A stretch of DNA of 64,000 nt, from positions 68,355,511-68,419,510 of the forward strand of contig NC_092497.1 in NCBI RefSeq assembly GCF_047495875.1, read 5' to 3'. This stretch comes from Pithys albifrons albifrons. Lineage: Eukaryota > Chordata > Aves > Passeriformes > Thamnophilidae. The notes below the pieces were generated by a model that saw nothing but the letters and a program-made list of their open reading frames with translations, did no database searches and was not told the DNA's origin. The first letter of the stretch is position 1. Each line of letters begins with the position of its first letter. This document shows positions 38,756-51,497 of the stretch, piece after piece. The position numbers and the translations under genes are program-made.

Positions 38756-39073
38756 ATGTCCTCTTGCTACTGGATACTCGTTTTATTCCTTGTACTGACT
38801 GTTTTTGTGAGTTCAGACAGCTCAACTCGTACCTGCTGTGAATGCAGCCACTGCAAGGAGAAGCCTTACAGCCACAGCAAGCTGTCTTTCTCGCCTGTCT
38901 CACCTCAACAGAGAGCAAACCCCAAGTGTGTGTCACGTGGTGAACTGTCGTCCTTCCTGTGTGACCAGGGGAAAGGCATGAGGAGGTGGGACAGTGCATC
39001 TACTTCTGTGCTTGAAGTCCAGGTATGGAAATCAAAACGTAAGAAAGCTGGTATAAAGCTGTCTACATGTTGA
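38756..39073 (+). CDS. Short ORF in provirus with signal-peptide-like N-terminus and Cys cluster
   Basis: This 105-codon ORF starts at an ATG with A at -3. Residues 5-18 are strongly hydrophobic (YWILVLFLVLTVFV) and are followed by SSDSS, a plausible signal-peptidase site near residue 20. A cysteine cluster CCECSHC lies at 27-33, with further Cys at 58, 69 and 105; the C-terminal quarter is basic. It could be a leader left over from an envelope gene, a small secreted product, or chance. The homologous stretch in the provirus at 59969-62633 has ATT in place of the start codon. No family recognised; expression is unproven. Confidence 0.4.
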   Translation: MSSCYWILVLFLVLTVFVSSDSSTRTCCECSHCKEKPYSHSKLSFSPVSPQQRANPKCVSRGELSSFLCDQGKGMRRWDSASTSVLEVQVWKSKRKKAGIKLSTC

Positions 39074-39535
39074 AGCAGAGATCCCAGAACAGAGCCAAGA
39101 ACCGCAATTAAGCCGCCCTGCCTCCAGCCGAGAGGAGGAGGAGAACGACCAAGTCTACTGGACATTGCTGAACCAGAAAACTAACCAAGACTGTACCTCT
39201 ACACTGACTTGTAGATGACAGCCAGTGCCCCTCTGAGGGTGGCTGGACCAATGAAAGAAGATTTGAAGCATAGAAAGGCCCATGTGGGCTTTTGGTGTGT
39301 GGCAGGACACTGCTGCTTGAGTAGAATCTGTAGAGATTCATCACGTGGATGCTCATGTGCCCAAAGGCTGAGCTAATGAAGGAACAGCACACCTGGACTA
39401 GCATAAGGGAGAGTTGTTCCTGGCTCAATGGGCCTATGATGCCTCAGCCCACCTGCAGGTGGACAAGGCCAAGGGGTGGATTTAACCATGGACATTATTT
39501 CCCAGGTTATCCGCTATTGTGAAACCCCTGAGAAG

Positions 39536-39645
39536 GGGATAGTGACCCCAGTGTGGGGATAGTGACCCCTGAAAAGGGGATAGTGCCCCCAGTGTGGGGA
39601 TAGTGACCCTAATGAAGTTATAGTGACCCCTAAGAAGGGGATGGG
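39536..39645 (+). repeat. ~21-bp tandem repeat with self-complementary units
   Basis: About five copies of a unit like 'ggggatagtgaccccagtgt' are visible. Each unit carries GGGG and CCCC arms around a seven-base centre, so an RNA of this region could fold into a row of short hairpins. Confidence 0.85.
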
Positions 39646-39930
39646 ATAATCCCAATGTGTGCCTCAAGGACATTTAACCTTGAGGAAAAAGGTAACTTGG
39701 ATTTTGAGTTTTGTGTTGTAGGACATGAACCATGAGATGAAGAAGACCTGAGCTGAACTGGTGTTGGTGTCCAATGATGAACTGTTTTTTCCTGCCTTAA
39801 GTACCTACCCCGTCCTAATGGACTATTGCCTACAATATGGAGGGGTGGAAGACAGCCCTGGAAAGAACAAAGACTGTTTAAGCGCGGGAATAGATAGATT
39901 GAAGATGTGAGTGATGGAATATGGTATGGA

Positions 39931-39945
39931 ATAAGGGGTGGAATA
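39931..39945 (+). promoter_or_regulatory. Polypurine tract before the 3' LTR
   Basis: The purine-rich 'ataaggggtggaata' lies immediately before the 3' LTR, where plus-strand primer tracts of retroviruses lie. The related provirus has 'aataaggggtggagaa' in the same place. Confidence 0.75.
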
Positions 39946-40579
39946 TGTTATGGGTTTAGCCAGGTGGGCCTAAATTTAGGTTCTAAAGTTCAGCTAGGCC
40001 TGGGAATTGTCAGCTGACTTGAGCTGGGCTGAGCTAGCTAACAGCTGACTTCTTCTAGCCAATAATATTGTATTCCATACCATATTGCATCATCTCAAAA
40101 GGGGTAAGAGCTGGTGTGGGGGTGTGGCTTGGGCAGTTGCTTCACAGCTGTGGTGCCAGCAAGACACTCTGCTGTCCCAGGAGGGATGGGGAGGCCCAAG
40201 CCCAGAGCACCGGCTTAACATCATGTTATCTGAGGGAAGTAAAATATTTGTTCCCAGCTTTTCTCTCTGCTTAAGTCTGTCTCTGAAGAACCAACTTCTC
40301 TAGAATGATTTGTAGTTAAAATGGTAGAATTTGTGTTTACTGGGAAGTGGGAAGTTATTTCTTGTTATACATGACTTGTGTAAGTGTGTGTTACATTGTA
40401 GTTTCCTCTTAATTTTCTCTTTTCTGTATAAATACATGTAGTTAGTTTCAGCTTAGACCTGGCTTTGGAAGTTTTTTTTCTTCTCTCCCTCTTCTTTTTC
40501 CCTTAGCTGGTTGGGGGGAGGAAGAACCATTTTCACTCTGTCCTGGACAGTTGGCGTTTTGCCAGCTCAACCCAGGACA
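39946..40579 (+). repeat. 3' LTR of the young provirus
   Basis: This LTR is 634 bases long and identical to the 5' LTR except for G at 40153 and C at 40255. It ends directly at the second copy of the AAGTA duplication. Confidence 0.95.
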
Positions 40580-40584
40580 AAGTA

Positions 40585-42071
40585 AAATGTTAAAAATCAG
40601 TATAAATGTAACATTCGATAAAATCACCTGAACAGGAGTTTGTTTTTTTTTTTAAGGTCAAACTTTTGTGAGTATTCATAAAAACTAAAACATTGCTTTG
40701 CAGTAGTTTGAACTGCTTATGGGAATGCCATGTGGAAAAGCCAGAAATGTCTGCCAGGGAACAAATACTCATGTCAAAAAGCTTAAAATAAAATCATGGC
40801 ATAGTTCCTCAATGAACATTTTGTGCTTTAAAGTGGTTGCTCCAGATTGCCAAGCAAATACTAAGAACTTCATACTACTCTTATATACCCTCCACTACTA
40901 TCAGGAATAGTATGAACCTCATGAAAGGTATTTTGGAAAACAGTATGGCACAGGTTTTTAACTCAACAGATACAATATGGGTAGCTACAAAGTTCTTAAG
41001 CATTGTTTTATTCCACACACCCGTATCTTAACAGCTCTAACACTTTAAGTTTCCCATCTTTTTTGACTTCCTACATTTTGTAGCTTTCCCCCTTGGATAT
41101 TAACTCATCACCATAACTCATGTAAAGTTGGTGTGTGCTGTTAGGAAAATGGTGCAAAATATTATCAGGAACAAAAAGGGAAAAGTTCTATGGCACAAAT
41201 AATCTTTGGTGAGGCATTTTTCAGTACATTTGCAACTAAAAAACTCTCTAGATAGTTGTGGTGACTGACACTGTCATAAAGAAAAAAAATATGCTCACAG
41301 AGTTGAACTAAAAATTAGTTAAATGGTATGGTGTGTTGACCTTCTCTGAATGCCAGACACCCACCAAACTGATCTGTTACTTCCCTTCTCAGATGGACTG
41401 GGAGGGGAAAATATGGTGGAAAATTACTAGTAGGTTGAGATAAGGCTGTTTAACTAAAGCAAAATCAGCAAAATCAAAAGTGTGCCTGCACAAGAAAGAA
41501 AAAAAGGTTTATTCTCTAGTTCCCATTAGCAAATGATGTTCATTACTGGGAAGCAGGGCTTCAGCACACATAGCAATTTCTTGACAGGCAAACATTGGAA
41601 ACCATGAATATCCCGCTCTTTCTCCTCACTGCCTTAGCTCTTATAACTGAGCAGATGTCATATGGATATAGAATGTCCCTTTGGTTAATTTGAGTCAGCT
41701 AGCCTATTTGTGTCCACTCCCAGAAACTTGTTTACTCCTATCCTCTTGATCAGGGTAAGGCAGCAGGATGTTAAGAGACATTGCTGATGCTGTGCCAGCA
41801 TTGCTCACCAGTAGCCAAAACACTGTGTATTATGAACACCTTTCTTTCTATTAATCCAAAGTACAGCACTGTGACGCCTGCTATGGGGAAATGAATTCCA
41901 TCTCAGCCCAAACCAATACAAATGACTGAGCTAAGAAAGCTCTAATTAACGGAACAAAGTTTAGTTGGAGGCCAGCAAATATGGGGGCACATACTAGGTC
42001 TAAGATCATCATTGATGGGGCAGACTGTAACCTCAGCAGGTTGGTACAAAACTAGGAAGAATATCTGATAT
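40585..42071. other. AT-rich non-coding interval
   Basis: Nothing recognisable beyond ordinary AT-rich sequence and short A or T runs. Confidence 0.6.
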
Positions 42072-42895
42072 GTGATGTTTTGGGCTGCAATTCAGGAGGT
42101 TCTTGACAGGCTGGGGAAATGGCCTGCCTGGAATATCATGAAGTTTGCCAAGGGGCAGTGCAACAGCCTGCACTTGGGGAGGAATATCCCCATACTGGTT
42201 GCTGCCCAGCTGGAAAGCAGCTTGTCAGAGAAGGTTGTGGGTGTCTCAGTAGACCACGTGCTGACTACGAGTCAGCACTGTATCCTTGTGGCAAAGAAAG
42301 CCAGTAACACTCTTGGCTGCATCAAACTATTGCCAGGAGAGCAAGATCCTTCTCATTTATTGAACACTGCTGAGAGCACTGGAGTACTGAGAACTGTTCT
42401 ACATTCTGCAGTGCAAGAGGATGCAAATCTACTGGAAAGAGACCAACAAAGACTTCTAAGATGACTAAGGGACTGGACTATATCACAGTATATCATAGAT
42501 GATAAAGATTGAGGATTCTGTAGCCTGGAGAAGAGATGGCTCAGAAGGAATCTCATCAATATGTACTAATATCTAAAGGAAAGATGCAAGGAAAACAGAC
42601 CCAGGTTGATCAAGGGGTGCCCAGGGAGAGGACAAGAGGCATTGGGCACAAACTGAAATGCAGGAGGGTCCATATGAGCATAAGCAAATGCATTTAAGTT
42701 GAAGATGACAGAGACCAGGCACAGGTTGCCCAGAGAAGTTGTGGAGTCTCCAACCTTGGAAACAGTCAAGAGCCATGTGAACACAGTCCTGGGCAGTCAG
42801 AAGTAGGCAATCTTGCTTGAGCAGGAGTGTTGCACAAGATGACCTCCAGAGTGCCCTCAGAGCCTCAACCAGTCCATGATTCTCATAATTCTGGT
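42072..42895 (+). mobile_element. Old CR1 3' fragment with degraded RT C-terminus
   Basis: A diverged CR1 piece on the + strand. The translated text NIMKFAKGQCNSLHLGRN and VAKKASNTLGCIK matches the RT thumb region of CR1. It is followed by the untranslated tail ('cagagaagttgtggagtctc', 'gcacaagatgacctcc') and an ending 'ccatgattctcataattct'. Stops and deletions show it is long dead. It belongs to a different, older subfamily than the copy at 1-2730. Confidence 0.85.
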
Positions 42896-45800
42896 CTTGG
42901 CAGTCTTATTTCAAAGCTGATTCTTCAAGGAAAAGGCTCTGGTTTCAACAAAGTATCACTCATGCAGAAGTTCTTTCCCTTTCCAGTACGTTTCAGTTAG
43001 CATCTTTATTAACATGTATGGTTTTAGTTATTTTACCATTATTTGACACTAAAACTGCACAGATTCTCCCACCCAGTGTCCAAGTCACTGAACAGCACTT
43101 AAACACCTAGTCAGTGGAAAAATGCCTTGAAATTTTGAATTTAACTTGTTAATAGTTGCTGAGTAACGAAAACCTCTGTGAACTCTTATTATATCTCTGC
43201 CTTAGTTTTTCTCTTTGTTTCTTCAAGAGAATATAAACCTACTAATGGCAAAGTAAAGAGAAGAGAAAATCTTGAAGATAATTTGAGCTCTGCAGAGATC
43301 GCAAACAGTGAATTCCATATTTAAATTCATTATGTTCCAGGGTAGTAGTTTTTCCTTTTATGTTTCAAACATGATCTAAAGAGCTTTAGCTTTATTATAC
43401 CATTTTATGGGGTTTTTTGATAATAAATCGCCACAATTTTTATTCCTTCTATATAATTTTGAAACTTCAGTCCCTTTTGTTATTTTATATTTGATTGTCA
43501 AACATTCAAATTCTATGCTCTATTACCTAGACAGCTTGCAAATAGGAAAAGAATACAGGGATTAAACACTCTTAGGCAGACTATCAATCTAAAGGTCAAA
43601 GTGAAAGAACACTTCTGTATTATGGCTTGAATGCATGACTTATTCAAATGTTGACATCTTAGTCTCATGCAAAAGAGTAAAAATCAAAAAGAAATGGTAG
43701 AGCATTGATTTGTTTTTATGGTCTAAACGGTGGTGATACGAAGAATTAGTGAACAGTCTGGTGCTTTATTCTTTTATTCTAGCTCTTAAGGACCTACTTA
43801 CCAGAAAATTAAGCACAACTGAGTGTTGACAACACCTGTTCTTCTTATTAATATCCTTGTTTCTACTCTCTTCTTCTCTTTTTTTTTCTTTTTTCTTTTT
43901 TTTTTTTTTTAGGGGTGAGGTGGGGTGGTTTTGTTGTAGGTTTGGTTTAGTCTAAGTTTTTGGGAGGTTTTTGTTTGTTTGTTTTCCAGCTTTAACCATT
44001 TGTCATGTCTAAAATTACACTGTAAGATTCTTGAAGAAAGGACACACTCTTCTGTTCTCAAAATTCATTGTGTCATGGAGCCCTGATACAGACCATGGTC
44101 TCCAGAAGTTGCACAAGCACCTACTAAACTTACAGGACAAAGGTATTTTATGACAACTAGATCAGTTCAAAAGTGACCACCCCTAGTACAGCCTCATGCA
44201 TGGTAGCTTGCTTTTCTCTAAAACTGATGGTATGTAGCTGCAAAAAATTTGAAAACAAGATAAAATCTTGTAGCTGTGTTGATGCACACCCAGGAACTGT
44301 TCTTTGGACTTAGAGATTTTAGTGTAGAAAAGTCAAATCAGTCAAACAGGAACTACTGCAACATTACAGATATATATAAAAGATAACAGAAATTCAATTT
44401 GTTCCCTTTCAAGGAATTAAACTGGTGTTTCCAGTCTCTTCTGACTGTTTATGTGTTTATATAAAGTTAATTAATACCTTACTTCCTTCTTAGACCTCTG
44501 CACTCAGAGGACATGGTTGCTGGATACCTTATTCCAGATGAGTCTAACTTGTCTCATATACAAAATGTCTTTGAGATATATCTAAAGCTGTGGTCAGAGA
44601 TAGCTCTCCAGATTTCAAAGCTACAGTTCTTCCCACTCTTAGTAGTTTGATCTCTTGCATCTATATATCACAGTTTTAGTTCCTTTCAATATATGTCTGC
44701 TTTGTAGGAATGTGGCCAACTGCTCTATAACAGGTCATTAACTTGAGAGAGAGGTTTTGTGCTAACTGACTTCCCTGTCACAACATCATTCTCCCATCCC
44801 TGGGTGGCTGTGCCTATGTCTTGTGAATAGTAGGATTCTTGTTTATTATGCAGTTTTCACTCAAGCGTCATTCTATTACCCACACTGTTATAAGGTTAGC
44901 AAGTTCAATAGAAGCCTAACTTTGATGTCAAATGGTTGAAAGCTGTATTTCATGAAAAAAACCCTCACAAAATAGTAACAAACTTCTAAATGCCAAAAAA
45001 CAGGTATTCATACAGAGACAATTAAAATAGTCCCAAATCTACTTGCTTATATCCACAACCTCTCATTCTCCTCCTAAGGCAGAAAAGGGAATACATGACA
45101 GCAGCCTCTTCAAAATACATATTATGGAGAGAATGACATCTCCGATTATCTAGCCCAGAGTATTTTACTTCAGAAAACAAATCATTTTGAGTTGAAATTA
45201 TACTTTGATCCTTAGTTTGAATCAAAAGACAAAGACAAAAACTTCTGTTAATGCACAGCAGAATATTGTAACAGGACATGAAATTTGGCTGTGTGTTTTA
45301 AGGCGTTCTTGTATGAATTTATTTGGAACAGAAGTTAGTTACTGTAGATGGTAGTGAGGTAATAATCCTGACCACATCATGAAGAAAGAGAGGCTGTTCT
45401 GAACACAAAAATTACTTAAATCAGTATTTCTGAGGCATTCTACCTCTGAAAAATGAGCTTTTTAAACTACTCTGATTTTCTTGTCTCTCTAAAGTATGCA
45501 GAGTTCCAACAGATACTATTTTAAATATTATTTTTCATGTGCTTTTTATAGCTTTCTGTAAGTATACTGCTGACTGCTTAATTCAGCAAAAAGCTCACAG
45601 ACTCCTAAAGGATTTTCAGTGGAAAGATCTTAAAGAGAGAGCATTTAAATTAAGAATTGGGTGAGGATTTTGTCTACTAGAGGATTTTGCTTGTTCATTT
45701 TATTTGTTGTTGCTGCTTAGTTGAGTTGTTTTAAGCTTTAGTCTCAGTTTTTCATTTAGTTTAGCTTTTATACCTTGCTAAGTTCTCAGAGTTATATTAA

Positions 45801-48800
45801 AAACCCTGATTGGTTAAGTATGTATTTTAGAAATATATATTTACTTTTACTACTCCATTTTTTTCAGTCTGGCACCTAGTTTGAAAAGTGTATTTTATCA
45901 TTTAAAAACTATGAAAAGCTTTACACTGGTAAAAATGAGTAAATTATACATGAATTAAACCACAAAATATAGGTTGTGCTCCAAATCAGTTACAGAATTT
46001 AATTGAACTAAAAAAGCTACACTTTTTCACCAGCAATTGTTTTGCACATATACAAACTATATTATATTGGCCTTGACAAGACTAGATGCAAAATTTGACT
46101 TATAAAGAAAGGTTTGGTTTTATTTTAGTGTATGGGTTTGGTTTAAAATTTAGATTGCATTTAAGTACACTCAACTGGACAAAGTAAAATATCTCTTGTG
46201 ATAGTTTAATTTTGTATTAATCCCTCTTTATGACCTCTGTCTGTAGATTCTGCAAGTTAAAAACAAATTGCATCTAATTGCTACCTCCGCATTATCATAA
46301 ATGTTGTTGGTCCATTGAAGGTTCCTAAATTGCTGTTTCTTAACTTGATGACTCCTTATGTTTATATCTTTTATGTTTAAATTCTGAAGGTTTTAAAAAA
46401 TTTTCAGTGATTTTCAGATCCGCTCTACTGTGGTTATCTCCAACCTCAGTATTTTATATAAACTAGTTCTCTTTCTCACATGCCTCAGACCCTGATCTGG
46501 GTAGCATCTAGAGAACATCTGATCTACTTGAAATCTTAGCTGAGAAGGCAACCTTCAGAACAAGCTCTGTCTGCAAGGATAAAAATCCCTCCATTTCCCA
46601 CCAGTATGCTCTAATCGCTAATTTTACACCGCTGTGACACAGATATTCAACAGTACGTTCAGTGAAATTATCTTCTTTTCAGTGAATGATATACACATTT
46701 ACCAGTAAGACAAAGGTTCTGCCATTAAACTTTCTGTGGAAATAATGGGGATAGAGACCAAAGGATTATTCCCTAACTGAATGAATCTGTTGGTTTTTTT
46801 TTATTGGAATGGAATTTCAAACATGAATACCTGTTTAATAAATTATTTATAAATCTTTAATTTGAACTTCCTAGGGAAGATTTAAAATCATTATGAGTAA
46901 AACACACAGGAGAGATTTATGTGTTATTTTTGGATAAATGTCATCACTTCTTTAAATCTTAATTTTTCTTAAATAAAATATACTTTTCATCTCAATTCAT
47001 AGTAATTCTCTACTACTTGAAGCAATAGTAGCAAAATAAATACTAAAAGAAAGTAGCAAAAGAGCAAAGTCCTACAGAACAATGTGTTTAAGGCACACAA
47101 ATTCCTGTAAGAAACAGCACTGAAGAAAATTTCAAATGTATCCACCTTAGACTTCTTAGTACAAGCAGGCATCACTGGCCAGATCAGTGAATTCAAACTT
47201 GTGGATTAAACCAAAGACAGAATTTGCAGATGGTCCCAGAGTGACAGAGACTGAGATAATGATGTAACACCAGCCATGGCAGTTATCCTCAGTTCTGACA
47301 GACATCAAAAGGTAATGTCTAAGGACAAAAAAAATCAATAGAAAAGGTATGTAACAGTGACTTTGCTTTTTATTTGTAGTGCACTATCTGTTCTATACAG
47401 CTTAAGCAGTACTGGAGCTCAGCAGATTTTGGTATTCTGTGTTGCTCTGAAAGGGAAACCCAGGCAAGCCTTTCAGAGAAGGAAGATTTTATTTCAGGTC
47501 AAAGCAATTGTGAGTCACAAGAACAGAGAGTATGTGAAAGAGTTATTCAAGAAAACACTTATTCTCTTTAAGGCCAAGTTTTTCCACTGTTTAAAATTCT
47601 TGAAGGAAGCTTTAGGCTTTTAACATCTGTCAGGTATTTTTGTTCTTCTGTGGCATTACTGACAGGTTTTCTGGGGCCATTAAAAATCATGGATATTGTT
47701 CCATTTCAGAGAATTTACTATAGACTCTTTACGGCTTCTCCTGCTCCCCTTCTAACTCTCGAATTAATTTCAAATCACACAACTCAGTCTTCTTTTCCAT
47801 TCCCCGCCATTATCTTCTGCTACACCAAGCAGAACTGTACAGAGCATTCTTGAAAATCGTCCACTTGACAACTAAAACACTCACCAGCATGACCTGTGCC
47901 ATAGAAACAGTGTGGTTACTGACCACCATGCCAGAAACAGTGTCTAATCCTTTCTCTGCATTTTCAACATTCTTGGAGAGTCAGATATTCTTTTTCCCAC
48001 ATGTCTGAAACATATTTGACCTTCACACTCCTGTCCCATGTGAATCTCTGTTAAAGGATGCACTGCTTCAAGCTAAGATACTCACCAGTGAGACATATTT
48101 CTGTAGCTTACTTTCTTCTTTAAAATACTTTTTTTCTCAGGCAATTAAGTTTGTAACTCTAGAAAGAGCCTGGAGGAGAAAAGTCTAAAAAAAAAAAAAA
48201 CAAACAGAAAGTAAAAAAAAGTGTTATCCTTAATAGTGACATACTCTAAATGGAATTCTTGCTGTGACTATTCTGCTTTTTGTGACTAAATGGTTTACAA
48301 AACCCAAGTGAATTTAAACCTCATAATTAAGTACATCTAAACCAGCCAAAGGCAAAGAAAAATCATAGACTTAAACAATCTCTTATGTCTACAGTATTTT
48401 ATAAGCATAAATGCTGGGTATTAACTCTGCATATATATTTTAGAAGCTATATAGGTACTAATATTTAATTAGTCTATGTGTCAAATATTAAAACTGAATC
48501 TGATATCACATATTATGCTCTAGCCAATACTCCAAAAGGCACAATAGCTAGTAGCTTTTCTGATTGAAATGGGATCCTCAAAGTATATTGTGACACAGAT
48601 ATCTGAATCAATAAAAGATTTTTGTAATTTTTGTCAGACACCATAAAGATATAAATATCTGAAGGTTGGATCTCACAACAACTTTATATTCCAGACAAAA
48701 CTATTATAATTCGTTGAGCCTCTGTAGTGGATGATATGGATGATAAGGCTGATGATGATAGCAAAATGAATTGGAAGCCAAGCAGAATGAGTTTGGCTAG

Positions 48801-48854
48801 GGCACTTATTACTGCCTGGTCAAAGGTTAGCGTAATACTCAAAACTTTTATTTA
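42896..48854. other. AT-rich non-coding interval
   Basis: No gene recognised. A T/C then T/G tract lies at about 43868-43985. The remaining sequence is AT-rich, with frames below 100 codons and no domain similarity I can see. Confidence 0.6.
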
Positions 48855-48859
48855 AGTGT

Positions 48860-49489
48860 TGTCCTGGGTTGAGCTGGCAAAACACCAACTGTCCAGGACA
48901 GAGTGAAAGGGATCCTCCTCCCCCCAACCAGCCAAGGGAAAAAGAAGAGGGAGAGAGGAAAAAAAACCTCCAAACCAGGTTTATGCTGAAACTAACTACA
49001 TGTATTTATACAGAGAAAACAGAAAAGAGAAAACTACAATATAACACACACTTACACAAGTTATGTATAGTATAGTATAACAAGAAATAACTTCCCACTC
49101 CCCAATTAATACAAAGCAAAATCTATTACACTAGATCTGTAAGTACTCTAAGAGACACATAGCAAGAAACAGAAAGAGTAACAACAAAAACGTTTCTACT
49201 TCCCTGAATGCAAACAAAATGCAAGCAGAGGCAACAGGAGCAGGAGCAAGGCCTGCTTCAAGACAAAAGCTGGATCACGTCCGACTTGTACCTCGGCCAT
49301 GGCAGAAGCCACTCCCACACACTGGATTTTACACCCTTTGAGATGATGTAGTATGGTATGGAATACAATATTATTGGCTAGAAGAAGTCAGCTGTTAGCT
49401 AGCTCAGCCCAGCTTAAATCATCTGACAATCCTAGGCCTAGCTGAACTTTAAAACCTAAATTTAGGCCCACCTGTCTAAACCCATAACA
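48860..49489 (-). mobile_element. Solo LTR, minus strand, variant of the TGTTATGGG family
   Basis: A 630-base LTR in reverse orientation, running from 'tgtcctgggttgagctggca' to 'aaacccataaca', is flanked by the perfect 5-bp duplication AGTGT (48855-48859 and 49490-49494). Its two ends match the provirus LTRs, but the middle (about 49110-49330) is quite different. It shares that middle with the old LTR at 58481-59044, so it defines a second subfamily. A small 'tatagtatagtata' duplication lies near 49066. Confidence 0.92.
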
Positions 49490-49494
49490 AGTGT

Positions 49495-51491
49495 ATTGCA
49501 ATATTCTTTTTCCTAGGGGAGTAAATTCCAGGATAAATGAACAGTGAATCAATAAATGCTCCAATCTGTGGCATGAGAGTTCATGCATCATGAACCATTA
49601 ATCTCCTCACATATTCTTCCATAAAATACAGCTTAATTAAATTTCATTTAGACTCCTTAAGTTGTGGTATTACAAGCATGTACTAACAAAAGACAACACT
49701 GACAGAAAACCTTATCTGTAACTGCACTTAAAGATAGTCAGAAAGGAATAATTATTTTATAATGTCTAAACTAACCTCCATATATACACAGAATTAATAA
49801 TGTATTGATAGTGTTTGGTATAAACAGCATGTTTTGAGGAATTAAATCAGAAAATACCCATAACAACCTTAAAGCAATGACTGTTGCCACAACCATTGTA
49901 TGAATATTCACGAGTACCTATACTGCAGTTAAGTTGCTCTTCATGAAGTCTTTATGTAGGAGACTTTATTTAGGAGATTTAAGAAGACGGCTTTCCATTT
50001 CTTTGATTTAAAACCTAGTAAGATATTTACAGAATAGGCAAAGAATCATGGCCTGCCTGTGTGCCTTTTACCAGGGTTCAAAACTCAAATGCAAAAAACC
50101 TAACAAACAGTGCCTGTGAGAAAAAGCTTTCAGAAATTGTAAAACAGGCACCACCAGACTTTTATATCTGTCTCTACATCATCAGAGAACAAAGAACTTT
50201 TATATTAGGCTTTTTGTGCTCAAATTAGCAATCACTAACGAGGTGTTTAGTGGGCATGACTATCAAAATACAGTATTTGTCAAAACACAAGGACTTTCTG
50301 TCAGTTTTCATTGTCTGTACTCAGTTTTAATAAGAAACAAAAATTGGATTTCAGCTTGATGGTGGGGTACAACATGAAAAATTAGTAAAACCATTTGGAA
50401 AAGTTGTTTCCCTGCCCTCCCACTTATGCAATGGAAAATTCACTTAGAAAATATGGAAAACTCACAACCAGTTCACTCTTATTCCTGAAGATAGATGACT
50501 AGAAATGACTATCTCTTTGAAAAGTGCTTTATATTGCAGACATGTTGTTCTCAGAAGTGTACTCATTCTGTCTTCCATTCATGTTTCCAGACTATTACAT
50601 ACTGTATTTTTTGATACACCAAATTTTTTCTCCCTCATTTTTCTTTTAATAATCACATAAAAGTTCACTTTTCCAGTGTTCAAAGAACTAAATTTTCTGA
50701 GAAACCTTCCACAACAATACAGTACCTGTTTTCATCTGACATCGACATATTAGCTCTTTTAGGATTATGAAATTCACGCATCTATGTTTTCCAGTTAACA
50801 TATGTTTGTGGGGTCCAGTATTTAGTAACATTTTAGATTATGGCATTGACTTAATCACTGTGAGTTGATTCATTCGCTACACATGTTGTACAGATGATGG
50901 GGTTTACAAAAGGATGATTACAATACGATTATAGTGGTTTTCCTTTAATTTAATTTGTATGCTAGTATAAAGAAATGAGCTGCAATATGCAAAAGCACCT
51001 CAGTGTAATACATTTTTCTTCCAAAAAAAAAAGTAGATCTTTTGTGAAAATCTCCAATTCATTATATTATGTCAAGAAGTAGGACAAAGTTCCCTAATGG
51101 GAACAGTCTCTCCAAAGAAATGTTAGTTTCTCAGAAAAAGTAAGGAAAATTATTAAGAAGCCTCAGAGGATTCCATGTATTTTACAATCTCCTCAGAAAT
51201 ATGAAGGAAACATTCTTCACTGTGCTCAAGACGTAGATGAAGGTTGAATGTGTAGCTACACTGGTTAAATAAACACAGATGATATTATGCAAATTTGGAG
51301 TAGTTTGGAATAAGAAAGAATTCCTGTGGGAAATTGCTAAAATGCACCTTGGAGGAGGACAGCACTGTCTAGCAGCTGACCTGACCAACCGCATACATGA
51401 GAGATTTGCTGCTGGAGTTTAAAAATTATGCATTTTCCCTGTACGGGGTTTTAGTTCAGAAAGTTTCTGTATCCCTCCTTGCATTGTTTTT
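49495..51491. other. AT-rich non-coding interval
   Basis: No gene or repeat recognised apart from short A runs. Confidence 0.6.
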
Positions 51492-51497
51492 TTGCAT

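Larger units (their letters stand above)
37991..40579 (+). mobile_element. Young non-autonomous endogenous retrovirus with paired LTRs
   Basis: A complete proviral structure is present: 5' LTR 37991-38624, internal region 38625-39945 and 3' LTR 39946-40579. It is flanked by the perfect 5-bp duplication AAGTA (37986-37990 and 40580-40584). A primer site follows the 5' LTR and a purine tract precedes the 3' LTR. The 1321-base internal region has no recognisable gag, protease, RT or integrase, so the element needed enzymes from another retrovirus. The two LTRs differ at only two of 634 positions (38198/40153 and 38300/40255), which indicates a recent insertion. The 5-bp TSD is most usual for ERVL-type and some ERV1-type elements; class is uncertain without pol. 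Confidence 0.95.

Noticed and set aside
39536..39645. CRISPR-like array of short palindromic repeats
   Set aside because: The units are contiguous without unique spacers, and the sequence lies inside an endogenous retrovirus of a vertebrate genome.
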